DNA of 8,992 nucleotides from an uncultured Gemmatimonadota bacterium (GTDB lineage Bacteria > Gemmatimonadota > Gemmatimonadetes > Gemmatimonadales > Gemmatimonadaceae): NCBI GenBank assembly GCA_946479995.1, contig CAMLIU010000041.1:1-8992 (forward strand), in the 5' to 3' direction. Below are positions 1-6,308 of this stretch, piece by piece (positions within the stretch are counted from its first letter, which is position 1; each line of letters begins with the position of its first letter). Both the position numbers and the translations under genes were made by a program. Under the pieces are notes generated by a model that searched no databases, was not told the origin of the DNA, and saw only the letters and a program-made list of their open reading frames with translations.

Positions 1-615
1 GAGCGCCTTGCCGCAGGCGGAACCGGCGCCGTGACCGGGCCAGACCTGCAGGTGGTCGGGGAGCGCGCGGAACCTCTCCAGCGAGCGGAACAGGGCATGC
101 GCGCCCGCTTCCATCGTGCCCTTGATGCCGGCCGCCCGCTCCAGCAAGTCGGGACGACCGACGTCGCCCACGAACACGAAGTCGCCGGTGAGGATTCCCC
201 ACGGACCTGCTCCAGCCGTGGTGTCGGTCACGAGGAAGCTGATGTGCTCCGGGGTGTGCCCCGGGGTGTGCAGCACGTCGTGCCGGATGTTGCCCACCAT
301 GAAGTGATCGCCGTCCTTCAGCAGGCGCGCACCGTCCTCGGCGGCGTACGCGTACTTCCAGTCTGCTCCGCCTTCGTCGGAGAGGAGGAGCTGCGCGCCG
401 GTATGGCGCGCCAGCTCGCGCGCGCCACTCACGAAGTCGGCGTGAATGTGCGTCTCGCTGACGTGCGTGATGCGCAGGTCCTGCTCCTCGGCAGCGGCGA
501 GGTACTGGCCGATGTCGCGGTTGGGATCGACGACGACCGCCTCACCCGTGCGCTGGCAGCCGATCAGGTAGCTCGCCTGGGCGAGCGGCGTGTCGTAGAA
601 GCGCTGGAAGTACAT
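1..615 (-). CDS. MBL-fold hydrolase, persulfide dioxygenase-like (3' end outside window)
   Basis: The 205 N-terminal residues are visible and the gene continues past base 1. It is a metallo-beta-lactamase-fold protein of the ETHE1/persulfide dioxygenase type, which oxidises glutathione persulfide to sulfite using one iron. Visible metal-site motifs are THIHADF (His56, His58, Asp60), TPGHTPEH (His120), [14 protein letters not shown] (Asp145, Asp151) and [12 protein letters not shown] (His195). By analogy with ETHE1, His56, His120 and Asp145 would hold the iron. The ETHE1 histidine after HxHxD is Phe61 here, as I recall for this bacterial subfamily. Full-length relatives are usually about 460 residues with rhodanese domains after the MBL domain, so those probably lie outside the window. 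The ATG start at 615 is chosen because family-like sequence ([18 protein letters not shown]) begins at residue 2. No clear Shine-Dalgarno precedes it, and it overlaps the upstream exporter gene by 74 nt, so translation may be coupled. Confidence 0.9.
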   Translation of the reverse strand, partial: MYFQRFYDTPLAQASYLIGCQRTGEAVVVDPNRDIGQYLAAAEEQDLRITHVSETHIHADFVSGARELARHTGAQLLLSDEGGADWKYAYAAEDGARLLKDGDHFMVGNIRHDVLHTPGHTPEHISFLVTDTTAGAGPWGILTGDFVFVGDVGRPDLLERAAGIKGTMEAGAHALFRSLERFRALPDHLQVWPGHGAGSACGKAL

Positions 616-1420
616 GCGTGTGTCTCGGTGGGGAAAGTCGGTCGGACGTACGGGACGTCGTGAACACGTCGCGATTGCGGAACAGCACGAAGCCGCCCAT
701 CACGAGCAGGAACACGCCGAAGGCGCGCTTGAGGGCGGCCTGTGGAACATGTGCGGCAAGCACGGTACCGGCGAGCGCCCCCGCCACGGCGGCGGCGGTG
801 AATCCGGTGAGGAAGCTCCAGTCCAGCTCAACCGTTCCAAGGTAGCCGGCAAACCCCGAGGCGGAATTCATCGCGATCACCAGCAGTGAAGTGCCCACCG
901 CCTCGCGCATCGGCACGCGCCCCAGGAGCACGAGCGCCGGGACGACGAGGAATCCACCCCCGATGCCCACGAGTCCGGTGAGCACGCCCACCCCGAGCGC
1001 GACGGGAACGATCAGCCCGAGCCGCGGCGCCGTCGACGTCACCTCCCCGGGCTCCGGCGTCCCGCGCGCTCGGCCACGCAGCATCGAGCCCGCAGCGGCC
1101 AGCATGACGACGGCGAGAATCACCAGCTGCACGGCGCCACTCAGGAACACGGCCAGCTTCGCGCCGGCGAAGGCGCCCCCCATGGCGAGGACCCCGAACA
1201 GGAGCGCCGTGGCCACGCGCACGTTGCCGAGCCGCCAGTGCACTGCCGCCCCGATGAGGCTCGTGATCCCGACCACGGGAAGGCTCATCGCGATCGCCGG
1301 CTTGGCGGCGAATCCCAGCACGTAGACGAGCACCGGCACGGTGAGGATCGAACCGCCGCCGCCCAGGAGGCCGAGTGAGAGGCCGATCAGCAGCGCGAGG
1401 GCGAGACCGACGGCGAGCAT
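542..1420 (-). CDS. TauE/SafE-family sulfite/anion exporter
   Basis: This is a 292-residue, strongly hydrophobic membrane protein of the TauE/SafE (DUF81) family, thought to move sulfite, sulfoacetate or related anions across the inner membrane. The family's two internal repeats are visible. The first begins near residue 10 with [15 protein letters not shown]. The second carries [19 protein letters not shown], followed by the [13 protein letters not shown] stretch. About seven or eight membrane segments can be read by eye, ending near FVLFRN (residue 249). The ATG at 1420 is chosen because the first helix starts immediately after it; in-frame codons upstream belong to the rhodanese gene, whose stop lies 11 nt before. 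The last 43 residues are hydrophilic, unlike the family, and their distal part overlaps the MBL gene in another frame. Between a rhodanese and a persulfide-dioxygenase-like gene, it is a good candidate for exporting sulfite made by the neighbour. Confidence 0.87.
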   Translation of the reverse strand: MLAVGLALALLIGLSLGLLGGGGSILTVPVLVYVLGFAAKPAIAMSLPVVGITSLIGAAVHWRLGNVRVATALLFGVLAMGGAFAGAKLAVFLSGAVQLVILAVVMLAAAGSMLRGRARGTPEPGEVTSTAPRLGLIVPVALGVGVLTGLVGIGGGFLVVPALVLLGRVPMREAVGTSLLVIAMNSASGFAGYLGTVELDWSFLTGFTAAAVAGALAGTVLAAHVPQAALKRAFGVFLLVMGGFVLFRNRDVFTTSRTSDRLSPPRHTHVLPALLRHAARPGELPDRLPAHG

Positions 1421-1431
1421 GACGGTCAGGC

Positions 1432-2079
1432 TCAGGCGCCGCAGCTGGCGCCCGCCGCACCATTGGCGCTGCCGGCGGCGGCGCGTCCGAGCACGGGAGC
1501 GGTACCGGCGGTGAGCGCGCGCACCATCGCCGACACGTCGCAGCTCGCCGGCCGGTTGTGGGGAAGCCTGGCCAGCAGCATGCCGAGCATGCAGGTGTCG
1601 GTGACGCCGGCGAACACGAGTCCCGAGCCGATGAACGCCGGGACGATGGCGAAGAGCGGGTCGAGGAAGAGGGCGAGAAAGCCTCCAATGGCCGCGAGCC
1701 CGCCGGCCGCGATGCGCACCTGGCGCTCGAGCGACATGCGCGGGGCACCGCGCCGCACCGGCAGGCCGGCAGCGGTCCACGCCGCCATGCCGCCGTCCAG
1801 CAGGTACAGGTTCGTCATCCCCGCCGCGCGCAGCGCCTCCTCCGCCTTTCGGGCGCGCTGGCCGGAGCGGCAGACGAGGATCACCGGGTCGGCGACGCGC
1901 GCGCGGATCTCGGCGCCGTGCTCGTCGAGGGTGTCGAGCGGCACGTTGTACGCGCCGGCGATGTGCTCGGCCTCGAACTCGCCGGGCGTGCGGACGTCGA
2001 GGAGCCGGACCTCGGGGCGCTCCGCGCGCAGGCGGAGGAGGTCGTCATGAGCGAGGACGGGGGAGGCAGTGACGGTCAT
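1432..2079 (-). CDS. Rhodanese domain protein with YgaP/DUF2892-like membrane segment
   Basis: This 215-residue protein resembles E. coli YgaP, a membrane-anchored rhodanese. Residues about 8-110 form a single rhodanese domain with LLDVRTPGEFEAEHIAGA and the active-site loop CRSGQR, with Cys70 as the expected persulfide carrier. LDGGMAAW closes the domain. Residues 116-170 match the DUF2892 membrane part: SLERQVRIAAG followed by two hydrophobic stretches ending in TDTCMLGMLLARLPHNR, with Cys163 near the membrane. A 39-residue tail follows PHNR and carries Cys180 and Cys213; it is an extension compared with YgaP (174 residues). The ATG at 2079 is the first in-frame start downstream of the predicted promoter; no Shine-Dalgarno is visible, so the exact start is less sure. 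It is the first gene of a three-gene operon with the exporter and MBL hydrolase and probably passes sulfane sulfur to them. Confidence 0.9.
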   Translation of the reverse strand: MTVTASPVLAHDDLLRLRAERPEVRLLDVRTPGEFEAEHIAGAYNVPLDTLDEHGAEIRARVADPVILVCRSGQRARKAEEALRAAGMTNLYLLDGGMAAWTAAGLPVRRGAPRMSLERQVRIAAGGLAAIGGFLALFLDPLFAIVPAFIGSGLVFAGVTDTCMLGMLLARLPHNRPASCDVSAMVRALTAGTAPVLGRAAAGSANGAAGASCGA

Positions 2080-2100
2080 GATCGGCAGGCGGGGGTCAGT

Positions 2101-2130
2101 TATTCTACTGGTTGGTTGTTTAGTAGAATA
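2101..2130. promoter_or_regulatory. Perfect inverted repeat, probable repressor operator
   Basis: The arms TATTCTACT (2101-2109) and AGTAGAATA (2122-2130) are exact reverse complements around a 12-nt GT-rich spacer. Arm centres are 21 bp apart, two helical turns, so a dimer could contact both from one face. One arm contains the whole -10 box and the rest covers the predicted start site, so a bound protein would block transcription. In other bacteria, operons of this gene content are controlled by persulfide-sensing ArsR-type repressors (BigR, SqrR), whose SqrR site is reported as ATTC-N8-GAAT. Here ATTC and GAAT are 20 nt apart, so the same regulator is plausible but unproven. Confidence 0.7.
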
Positions 2131-2153
2131 TCCGACCGGCGCCTCCCTGTCAA
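2125..2153 (-). promoter_or_regulatory. Sigma-70-type promoter of the sulfur operon
   Basis: Read on the minus strand, a perfect -35 box TTGACA (2153-2148) is followed by a 17-nt spacer and a -10 box TATTCT (2130-2125, four of six consensus bases). Transcription would start near 2118, about 38 nt before the rhodanese ATG. The AT-rich -10 stands out from the GC-rich surroundings. The -10 lies wholly inside one arm of the inverted repeat described next. Confidence 0.72.
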
Positions 2154-2240
2154 CCGCCGCGCGAGAGACGAAGGCCGCATACGAAATTGTGCTGCAATCG
2201 TTGTGGATCCGGTCGTCCGTCCACGTTTCAGTGACTCCCG

Positions 2241-2270
2241 TCCGCCGTCATCCGCCGTCCTCCACCGTGC
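2241..2270. repeat. Three 10-nt tandem repeats upstream of the kinase gene
   Basis: TCCGCCGTCA, TCCGCCGTCC and TCCACCGTGC lie head to tail. The first two differ at one base and the third is more diverged. The 10-nt period puts each copy on nearly the same helical face, which would suit a regulator, but GC-rich DNA produces such repeats readily. No known binding motif is recognised. Confidence 0.45.
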
Positions 2271-2291
2271 ACAGCGTGTGCAGCCCCGGTT

Positions 2292-2340
2292 CGCTCATGG
2301 CGAGCGATCGCTGGTACGCGCACCACCCGCGCTCATGGCG
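2292..2340. repeat. 11-nt direct repeat pair flanking a 10-bp palindrome
   Basis: CGCTCATGGCG occurs at 2292-2302 and again at 2330-2340, 38 nt apart. The palindrome AGCGATCGCT (2303-2312) directly follows the first copy. All lie within 115 nt of the kinase start, in the non-coding stretch 2131-2402, in which I see no gene or RNA. A regulatory role is only a suggestion. Confidence 0.4.
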
Positions 2341-2358
2341 GGGACGTCAGTCACGTCC

Positions 2359-2364
2359 TAGATT
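2359..2364 (+). promoter_or_regulatory. Possible -10 box for the kinase gene
   Basis: TAGATT is the best -10-like hexamer before the kinase gene, 38 nt ahead of its ATG. The position 17 nt upstream (2336-2341, TGGCGG) is a poor -35, so this would be a weak or activator-dependent promoter. The call is tentative. Confidence 0.3.
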
Positions 2365-2393
2365 CGCCACGCCACTCCACCCCACGTGCTGTC

Positions 2394-2398
2394 GGAGA
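2394..2398 (+). promoter_or_regulatory. Ribosome-binding site of the kinase gene
   Basis: GGAGA lies 4 nt before the ATG at 2403, slightly closer than ideal. It supports that ATG as the start, which also sits just before the kinase glycine loop, as expected. Confidence 0.5.
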
Positions 2399-2402
2399 CC
2401 CC

Positions 2403-5400
2403 ATGCTCCAGGAAGGCACTCGCGTCGGGCCATACGAGGTTCGCGCTCTGCTCGGCCAAGGTGGCATGGGAGAGGTGTATCGCGCGTACGACGCCCGCCT
2501 CGGCCGGGAGCTCGCCCTCAAGCTGCTGCCGTCGCACGTGGACGCGGAGGACGGCGCGGTCGAGCGCTTCGTGCGCGAGGCGCGGGCCGCATCGGCGCTG
2601 AACCACCCGAACGTCATCACGATCTACGAGATCGGTGAGGCCGATGCCGGGCGCTTCATCGCCATGGAGCTCGTCGATGGGTCGACGCTTCGCGCGCTTG
2701 GCGATCGCGCGCCGACCGACCAGCTCATGCGCATCGGGGCGCAGGTCGCCCGCGCACTCGCCGTTGCCCATGCCTCCGGGATCGTCCATCGCGACATCAA
2801 GCCGGAGAACGTCCTCGTCCGCCCGGACGGCTTCGTCAAGGTGCTCGACTTCGGCATCGCACGCCTCGTCGCATCCCCGGACGCGCGCACCACGCTGGCC
2901 GGCGAGCCGCTGACGCAGCTCGGGCTCGCGCTGGGGACGCTGCGCTACATGTCGCCCGAGCAGGCGTGCGCCGAGTCGGTGACCGGGGCGACCGACATCT
3001 TCTCGCTCGGGCTCGTGCTCCACGAGCTGGCAACCGGCCAGCACCCCTTCGCGGCTGCCGGTGCTTCTTCCGACGTCGCGCTCCTGAGCGCGATCCTGTC
3101 CATGCAGCCGCCCGCCGTGTCGTCGCTGAACCCCGCGCTTCCGGCCGACTTCGATGCGCTGGTTGCGCGCATGCTCGACAAGGACCCGCTGCGTCGCCCG
3201 TCCGCCGCCGAGGTGGAGCGCGCGTTGAACGATCTCGCCGCGCAGGCGGGGAGCGCCTCGTCTCCCCCCACGCCGGCGCCGCGTGCGGTTCGTCGGAGCG
3301 CGGTGGGTCGAGACACCGAGTGGCGTGCGCTGCAGGAGATGCTGCGCGACGCCGTTTCGGGATGCGGGATGGTGGCGAGCGTGGCCGGAGAGCCGGGCAT
3401 CGGCAAGTCGACGCTCGTCGAGGAATTCCTGCGGGATGTGATGGCGGCCACCCAGCCCTGCCTCGTCGCCCGTGGACAATGCTCCGAGCGCCTCGCCGGC
3501 TCCGAAGCGTACCTGCCGATCCTCGAGGCACTCGACAGCCTGATCCGGGGGCCGAGTGCCACGCGCGTCGTGCCGCTCATGAAGCGGCTCGCGCCGACGT
3601 GGTACCTGCAGATCACCCCGGCCGCAACGGACGATTCGGCGGAGGGGCGCGCGCTGACCAGCGTTCAGGCGAGCTCGCAGGAGCGCATGAAGCGTGAGCT
3701 GGCGGCGTTTCTCGAGGCGCTGTCATCGGCCACGCCTGTCGTCCTCTTTCTCGACGACCTGCATTGGGCGGACCTGTCCACGGTGGACATGCTGGCGTAC
3801 CTCGGCAGCCGGCTCCACACGATGCGCCTGTTGGTCCTCGTGACGGTGCGACCGGCGGAGCTGCTGCTCGGCAGGCACCCATTCGCCCAGCTCAAGCTCG
3901 ACCTGCAGTCGCGCGGGGTGTGTCGGGAGCTCGCCCTCGGCTTCCTGGATATCGGGGCCGTGAACCAGTACCTGCAGCTCGAGTTTCCCGGCCACGACTT
4001 CCCGTCGACCTTCGCGCCGCTGATTCACCAGAGGACAGAAGGCAGCCCGCTCTTCATGGCGGACCTGCTGCGCTACCTGCGCGCGCGCGGCGTGATCGCG
4101 AACGGCGCGTCGGGCTGGACGCTGGCGCAGTCGGTGCCGGCGATCAAGCACGAGCTCCCCGAGTCGACGCGCAGCATGATCCAGCGCAAGCTCGAGCAGC
4201 TCAACGACGCCGATCGCCACCTGCTCGCCGCCGCGAGCGTGCAGGGCTACGAGTTCGACTCGACGATCATCGCCGGCCTGATGGGGGTGGACCCGGCTGA
4301 CGTGGAAGAACGACTCGAGCGCCTGGAGCACGTCCATGCGCTCGTGCGCCGCGCGCGCGAGCATGAGCTGCCGGACGGCGCGCTGAACGTCCGCTATCGG
4401 TTCGTGCATGTGCTCTACCAGAACGTGCTGTACGCCGCGCTCACGCCGACGCGGCGCGTGTCACTGAGCGCGCGCGCGGCGCAGCTGCTCCTCCAGCACC
4501 ACGGCACGCGCAGCGCGGAGATCGCCACCGAGCTGGCCGCGCTCTTCGAGGCGGCGCGCGATCCACGCCAGGCGGTGGAGCAACTGGTCATCGCAGCGCA
4601 GAACGCGGCGCGTGTCTTCGCCAACCAGGAGGCCGTCGCCCTCTGCCGCCGCGCGCTGATGCTCCTCGCGGATCTGCCGGAATCCACGGAGCGCGCCGAA
4701 CGCGAGCTGCTCCTTCAGAGCCTGTACTCCAATGCGCTCGGCGCCACGCACGGCCTCGCCTTTCCCGATGTCGGCGTTGCCGCGGCGCGCGCGTACGCCT
4801 TGTGGAAGGAGCTCGGAGCACGACCCGAGCGCTTTCCGGTGCTCGCCGGCATGTGGGCCTATCACATCGTCGCCGGCAAGCTGGACGTCGCCCTCTCGAT
4901 CGGGGAGGAGCTGCTGCAGATGGCCATCGACACCGCCGCGCGACCCATGCTCGTCGCGGCGCACAACGCGCTCGCCCTGACGCTGCACCACCTCGGCGAT
5001 CACGTGAGCGCGCTGGCCCACTTCGACCGCGGGCTCGAAGCGTACAGCCTCGACCTCAGCCCGCAGTTCCTCTCGGTGCTGATCGAGCCGGGCGTCAGCC
5101 TCACCGCAGAATCTGCGCGCGTGCTGTGGGTTCTCGGTTATCCCGATCGCGCTCTGCAGCGGGCAGGACAGGCGCTCGTGCTCGCGGAAGCGGTGCCCCA
5201 CCCGGAAGCGCATGGCTTCGCCCGGCTCTTCGCGGGATTCGTCCACCAGCTCCTCGGTGATGTTGACGCCACCTTCCGGCACGCCGAGACCGTCCTCGCC
5301 CTGGCACGTGAGCGTGACATCGCCACGACGCTCGCCTGGGGGATGGTCCTCCATGGCTGGGCGCTCGCCCGGCAGGGACGCGTGGACGAAGGGCTCTCCG

Positions 5401-5852
5401 AGATCCAGGCATGCCTCGCTGGACAGCTCGCCGCCGGGTCTCTCATTGCACGCCCGCAGTTCCTCGCCATCCTCGCCGACAGCTGCCTCCACGCCGGCCG
5501 ATTCCACGACGTTCTCGACGCGGTCACGGAAGGACTCGCGTGCTCGGCGTCCACGGCGGACCATTACTGGGACTCGGAGCTCGAGCGCCTTCGTGGCGAG
5601 GCGCTGATCCGCCTGGGTGGCGACGCTGCCATCATCGCGGCCTGCTTCGAGCGTGCCATGGCGGATGCACGATCACGCAGCGCGCGATCACTCGAGCTGC
5701 GCGCGGCAACGAGCGCGGCGCGATTCCACGTTGCTCAGGGGAAGCCCGGCGCGGCGGGGGAGACGTTGTCCGGCGTCTACAGCTGGTTCACCGAAGGGTT
5801 CGACACTCCAGAGCTCGTCGCCGCGCGCACGCTGCTTCGGTCGCTCGGCTGA
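2403..5852 (+). CDS. Ser/Thr protein kinase fused to AAA/STAND ATPase and TPR region
   Basis: This 1149-residue cytoplasmic protein has three parts. Residues 11-275 are a complete eukaryote-like Ser/Thr kinase: glycine loop GQGGMGEV (18-25), ATP-binding Lys40, helix-C Glu59, catalytic HRDIKPEN (Asp131), metal-binding DFG (Asp149) and SPE (184-186). It should therefore be active and is an RD kinase. A Pro/Ala/Ser-rich linker follows. Residues 300-700 are a P-loop ATPase of the AAA_16/STAND type, with VGRDTEW at its start, Walker A GEPGIGKST (329-337) and Walker B VVLFLDDLHWAD (446-457). From about residue 700 to the end is a helical, TPR-like array. No membrane segment, LuxR-type helix-turn-helix or cyclase domain is seen. 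The plan resembles mycobacterial PknK and large myxobacterial kinases, where the ATPase-TPR part senses a ligand or assembles partners. Targets are unknown. It appears to be transcribed alone. Confidence 0.93.
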   Translation: MLQEGTRVGPYEVRALLGQGGMGEVYRAYDARLGRELALKLLPSHVDAEDGAVERFVREARAASALNHPNVITIYEIGEADAGRFIAMELVDGSTLRALGDRAPTDQLMRIGAQVARALAVAHASGIVHRDIKPENVLVRPDGFVKVLDFGIARLVASPDARTTLAGEPLTQLGLALGTLRYMSPEQACAESVTGATDIFSLGLVLHELATGQHPFAAAGASSDVALLSAILSMQPPAVSSLNPALPADFDALVARMLDKDPLRRPSAAEVERALNDLAAQAGSASSPPTPAPRAVRRSAVGRDTEWRALQEMLRDAVSGCGMVASVAGEPGIGKSTLVEEFLRDVMAATQPCLVARGQCSERLAGSEAYLPILEALDSLIRGPSATRVVPLMKRLAPTWYLQITPAATDDSAEGRALTSVQASSQERMKRELAAFLEALSSATPVVLFLDDLHWADLSTVDMLAYLGSRLHTMRLLVLVTVRPAELLLGRHPFAQLKLDLQSRGVCRELALGFLDIGAVNQYLQLEFPGHDFPSTFAPLIHQRTEGSPLFMADLLRYLRARGVIANGASGWTLAQSVPAIKHELPESTRSMIQRKLEQLNDADRHLLAAASVQGYEFDSTIIAGLMGVDPADVEERLERLEHVHALVRRAREHELPDGALNVRYRFVHVLYQNVLYAALTPTRRVSLSARAAQLLLQHHGTRSAEIATELAALFEAARDPRQAVEQLVIAAQNAARVFANQEAVALCRRALMLLADLPESTERAERELLLQSLYSNALGATHGLAFPDVGVAAARAYALWKELGARPERFPVLAGMWAYHIVAGKLDVALSIGEELLQMAIDTAARPMLVAAHNALALTLHHLGDHVSALAHFDRGLEAYSLDLSPQFLSVLIEPGVSLTAESARVLWVLGYPDRALQRAGQALVLAEAVPHPEAHGFARLFAGFVHQLLGDVDATFRHAETVLALARERDIATTLAWGMVLHGWALARQGRVDEGLSEIQACLAGQLAAGSLIARPQFLAILADSCLHAGRFHDVLDAVTEGLACSASTADHYWDSELERLRGEALIRLGGDAAIIAACFERAMADARSRSARSLELRAATSAARFHVAQGKPGAAGETLSGVYSWFTEGFDTPELVAARTLLRSLG

Positions 5853-5855
5853 GGA

Positions 5856-5871
5856 CGGTGATCCATCACCG
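5856..5871 (+). terminator. Small hairpin just after the kinase gene
   Basis: CGGTGAT and ATCACCG form a perfect 7-bp inverted repeat around CC, starting 3 nt after the kinase stop codon. There is no adjacent T run; the nearest T6 is at 5902-5907. It could be a weak or Rho-assisted terminator, or protect the mRNA end. Confidence 0.35.
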
Positions 5872-5900
5872 GTTCCGCCTGGGCCTGCCTCACGTGTCCC

Positions 5901-5927
5901 GTTTTTTGCATGGTGTATCCATATATC
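5901..5927 (+). promoter_or_regulatory. AT-rich patch, possible promoter of the DUF6582 gene
   Basis: A T6 run (5902-5907) and TATATC (5922-5927) form the only AT-rich stretch between the kinase and the DUF6582-like gene, about 80 nt ahead of the latter. TTGCAT (5906-5911) is too close to TATATC for a standard sigma-70 pair, so no specific promoter class can be assigned. Confidence 0.3.
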
Positions 5928-5991
5928 TCGGGCTCTGGCAGGCGGCCTGTACGGCGACGTCCCTGCGGCCCGATGAACGCACCCATTGAAC

Positions 5992-5996
5992 GGAGG
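5992..5996 (+). promoter_or_regulatory. Strong ribosome-binding site, DUF6582 gene
   Basis: GGAGG lies 9 nt before the ATG at 6006. It fixes this start against an in-frame open stretch that runs back to 5910. Confidence 0.7.
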
Positions 5997-6005
5997 ACTT
6001 CATTT

Positions 6006-6308
6006 ATGAGCGACAACACGACCTGGAAGGCCCATACCGAGCACGGCGAGCTCAGCTCGTCCGACCGGGACAAGCTCCCCGAAAGCGCCTACGCCTTCCC
6101 GAAGCAGCGCAAGGAGCCACTCACCGATGCCAGCCACGTCAGGTCCGCCCTCGCCCGGTTCGACCAGGTGGAAGGCGTCTCCGATTCCGACCGCGACCTC
6201 GCCTTCCACAACATCAAGAAGGCGGCGAAGCATTACGGGGTGGACGTGAAGGAGTCGGACTGGCACCAGCTCGGGAAGCATCCGCACACGAGCAACTCGG
6301 CGCAGTGA
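6006..6308 (+). CDS. DUF6582-like small protein
   Basis: This is a 100-residue soluble, charged protein without signal peptide or membrane segment. Residues 22-90 carry the pattern I associate with the DUF6582 family: a DRDKLPESAYAFPKQRKEPL stretch, then DASHVRSALARFDQVEGVSD, then a helical segment with IKKAAKHYGVDV and a final W-QLGK. The family is found as a stand-alone protein in many bacteria and as part of phage-related proteins; its biochemical role is not known to me. The start is set by the GGAGG site. Its last 95 nt overlap, tail to tail, the reading frame of the sigma-factor gene on the other strand. No terminator separates the two. The family call comes from memory of consensus sequence. 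Confidence 0.8.
   Translation: MSDNTTWKAHTEHGELSSSDRDKLPESAYAFPKQRKEPLTDASHVRSALARFDQVEGVSDSDRDLAFHNIKKAAKHYGVDVKESDWHQLGKHPHTSNSAQ

Noticed and set aside
31..663. Plus-strand open frame of 210 codons opposite the MBL hydrolase
   Set aside because: It is a shadow of the metal-binding hydrolase on the minus strand, and its own translation has no recognisable motif.
1421..1780. N-terminal extension of the TauE/SafE frame back to 1780 (412 codons in total)
   Set aside because: The extension is Arg/Pro-rich, overlaps the well-supported rhodanese gene in another frame, and the membrane protein clearly begins at 1420.
1558..2361. Plus-strand open frame of 267 codons across the rhodanese gene and its promoter
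   Set aside because: It runs through the minus-strand promoter and operator and shows only antisense-like composition.
2358..3479. Long minus-strand open frame (373 codons) opposite the kinase gene, and a similar one at 4461-5564
   Set aside because: Both are rich in Arg, Gly, Asp and His in the pattern typical of antisense to GC-rich coding DNA, show no family motif, and lie opposite an intact kinase-ATPase with all catalytic residues.
5902..5907. T6 run as the tail of an intrinsic terminator for the kinase gene
   Set aside because: It is 30 nt beyond the only good hairpin (5856-5871), and no stable stem abuts it.
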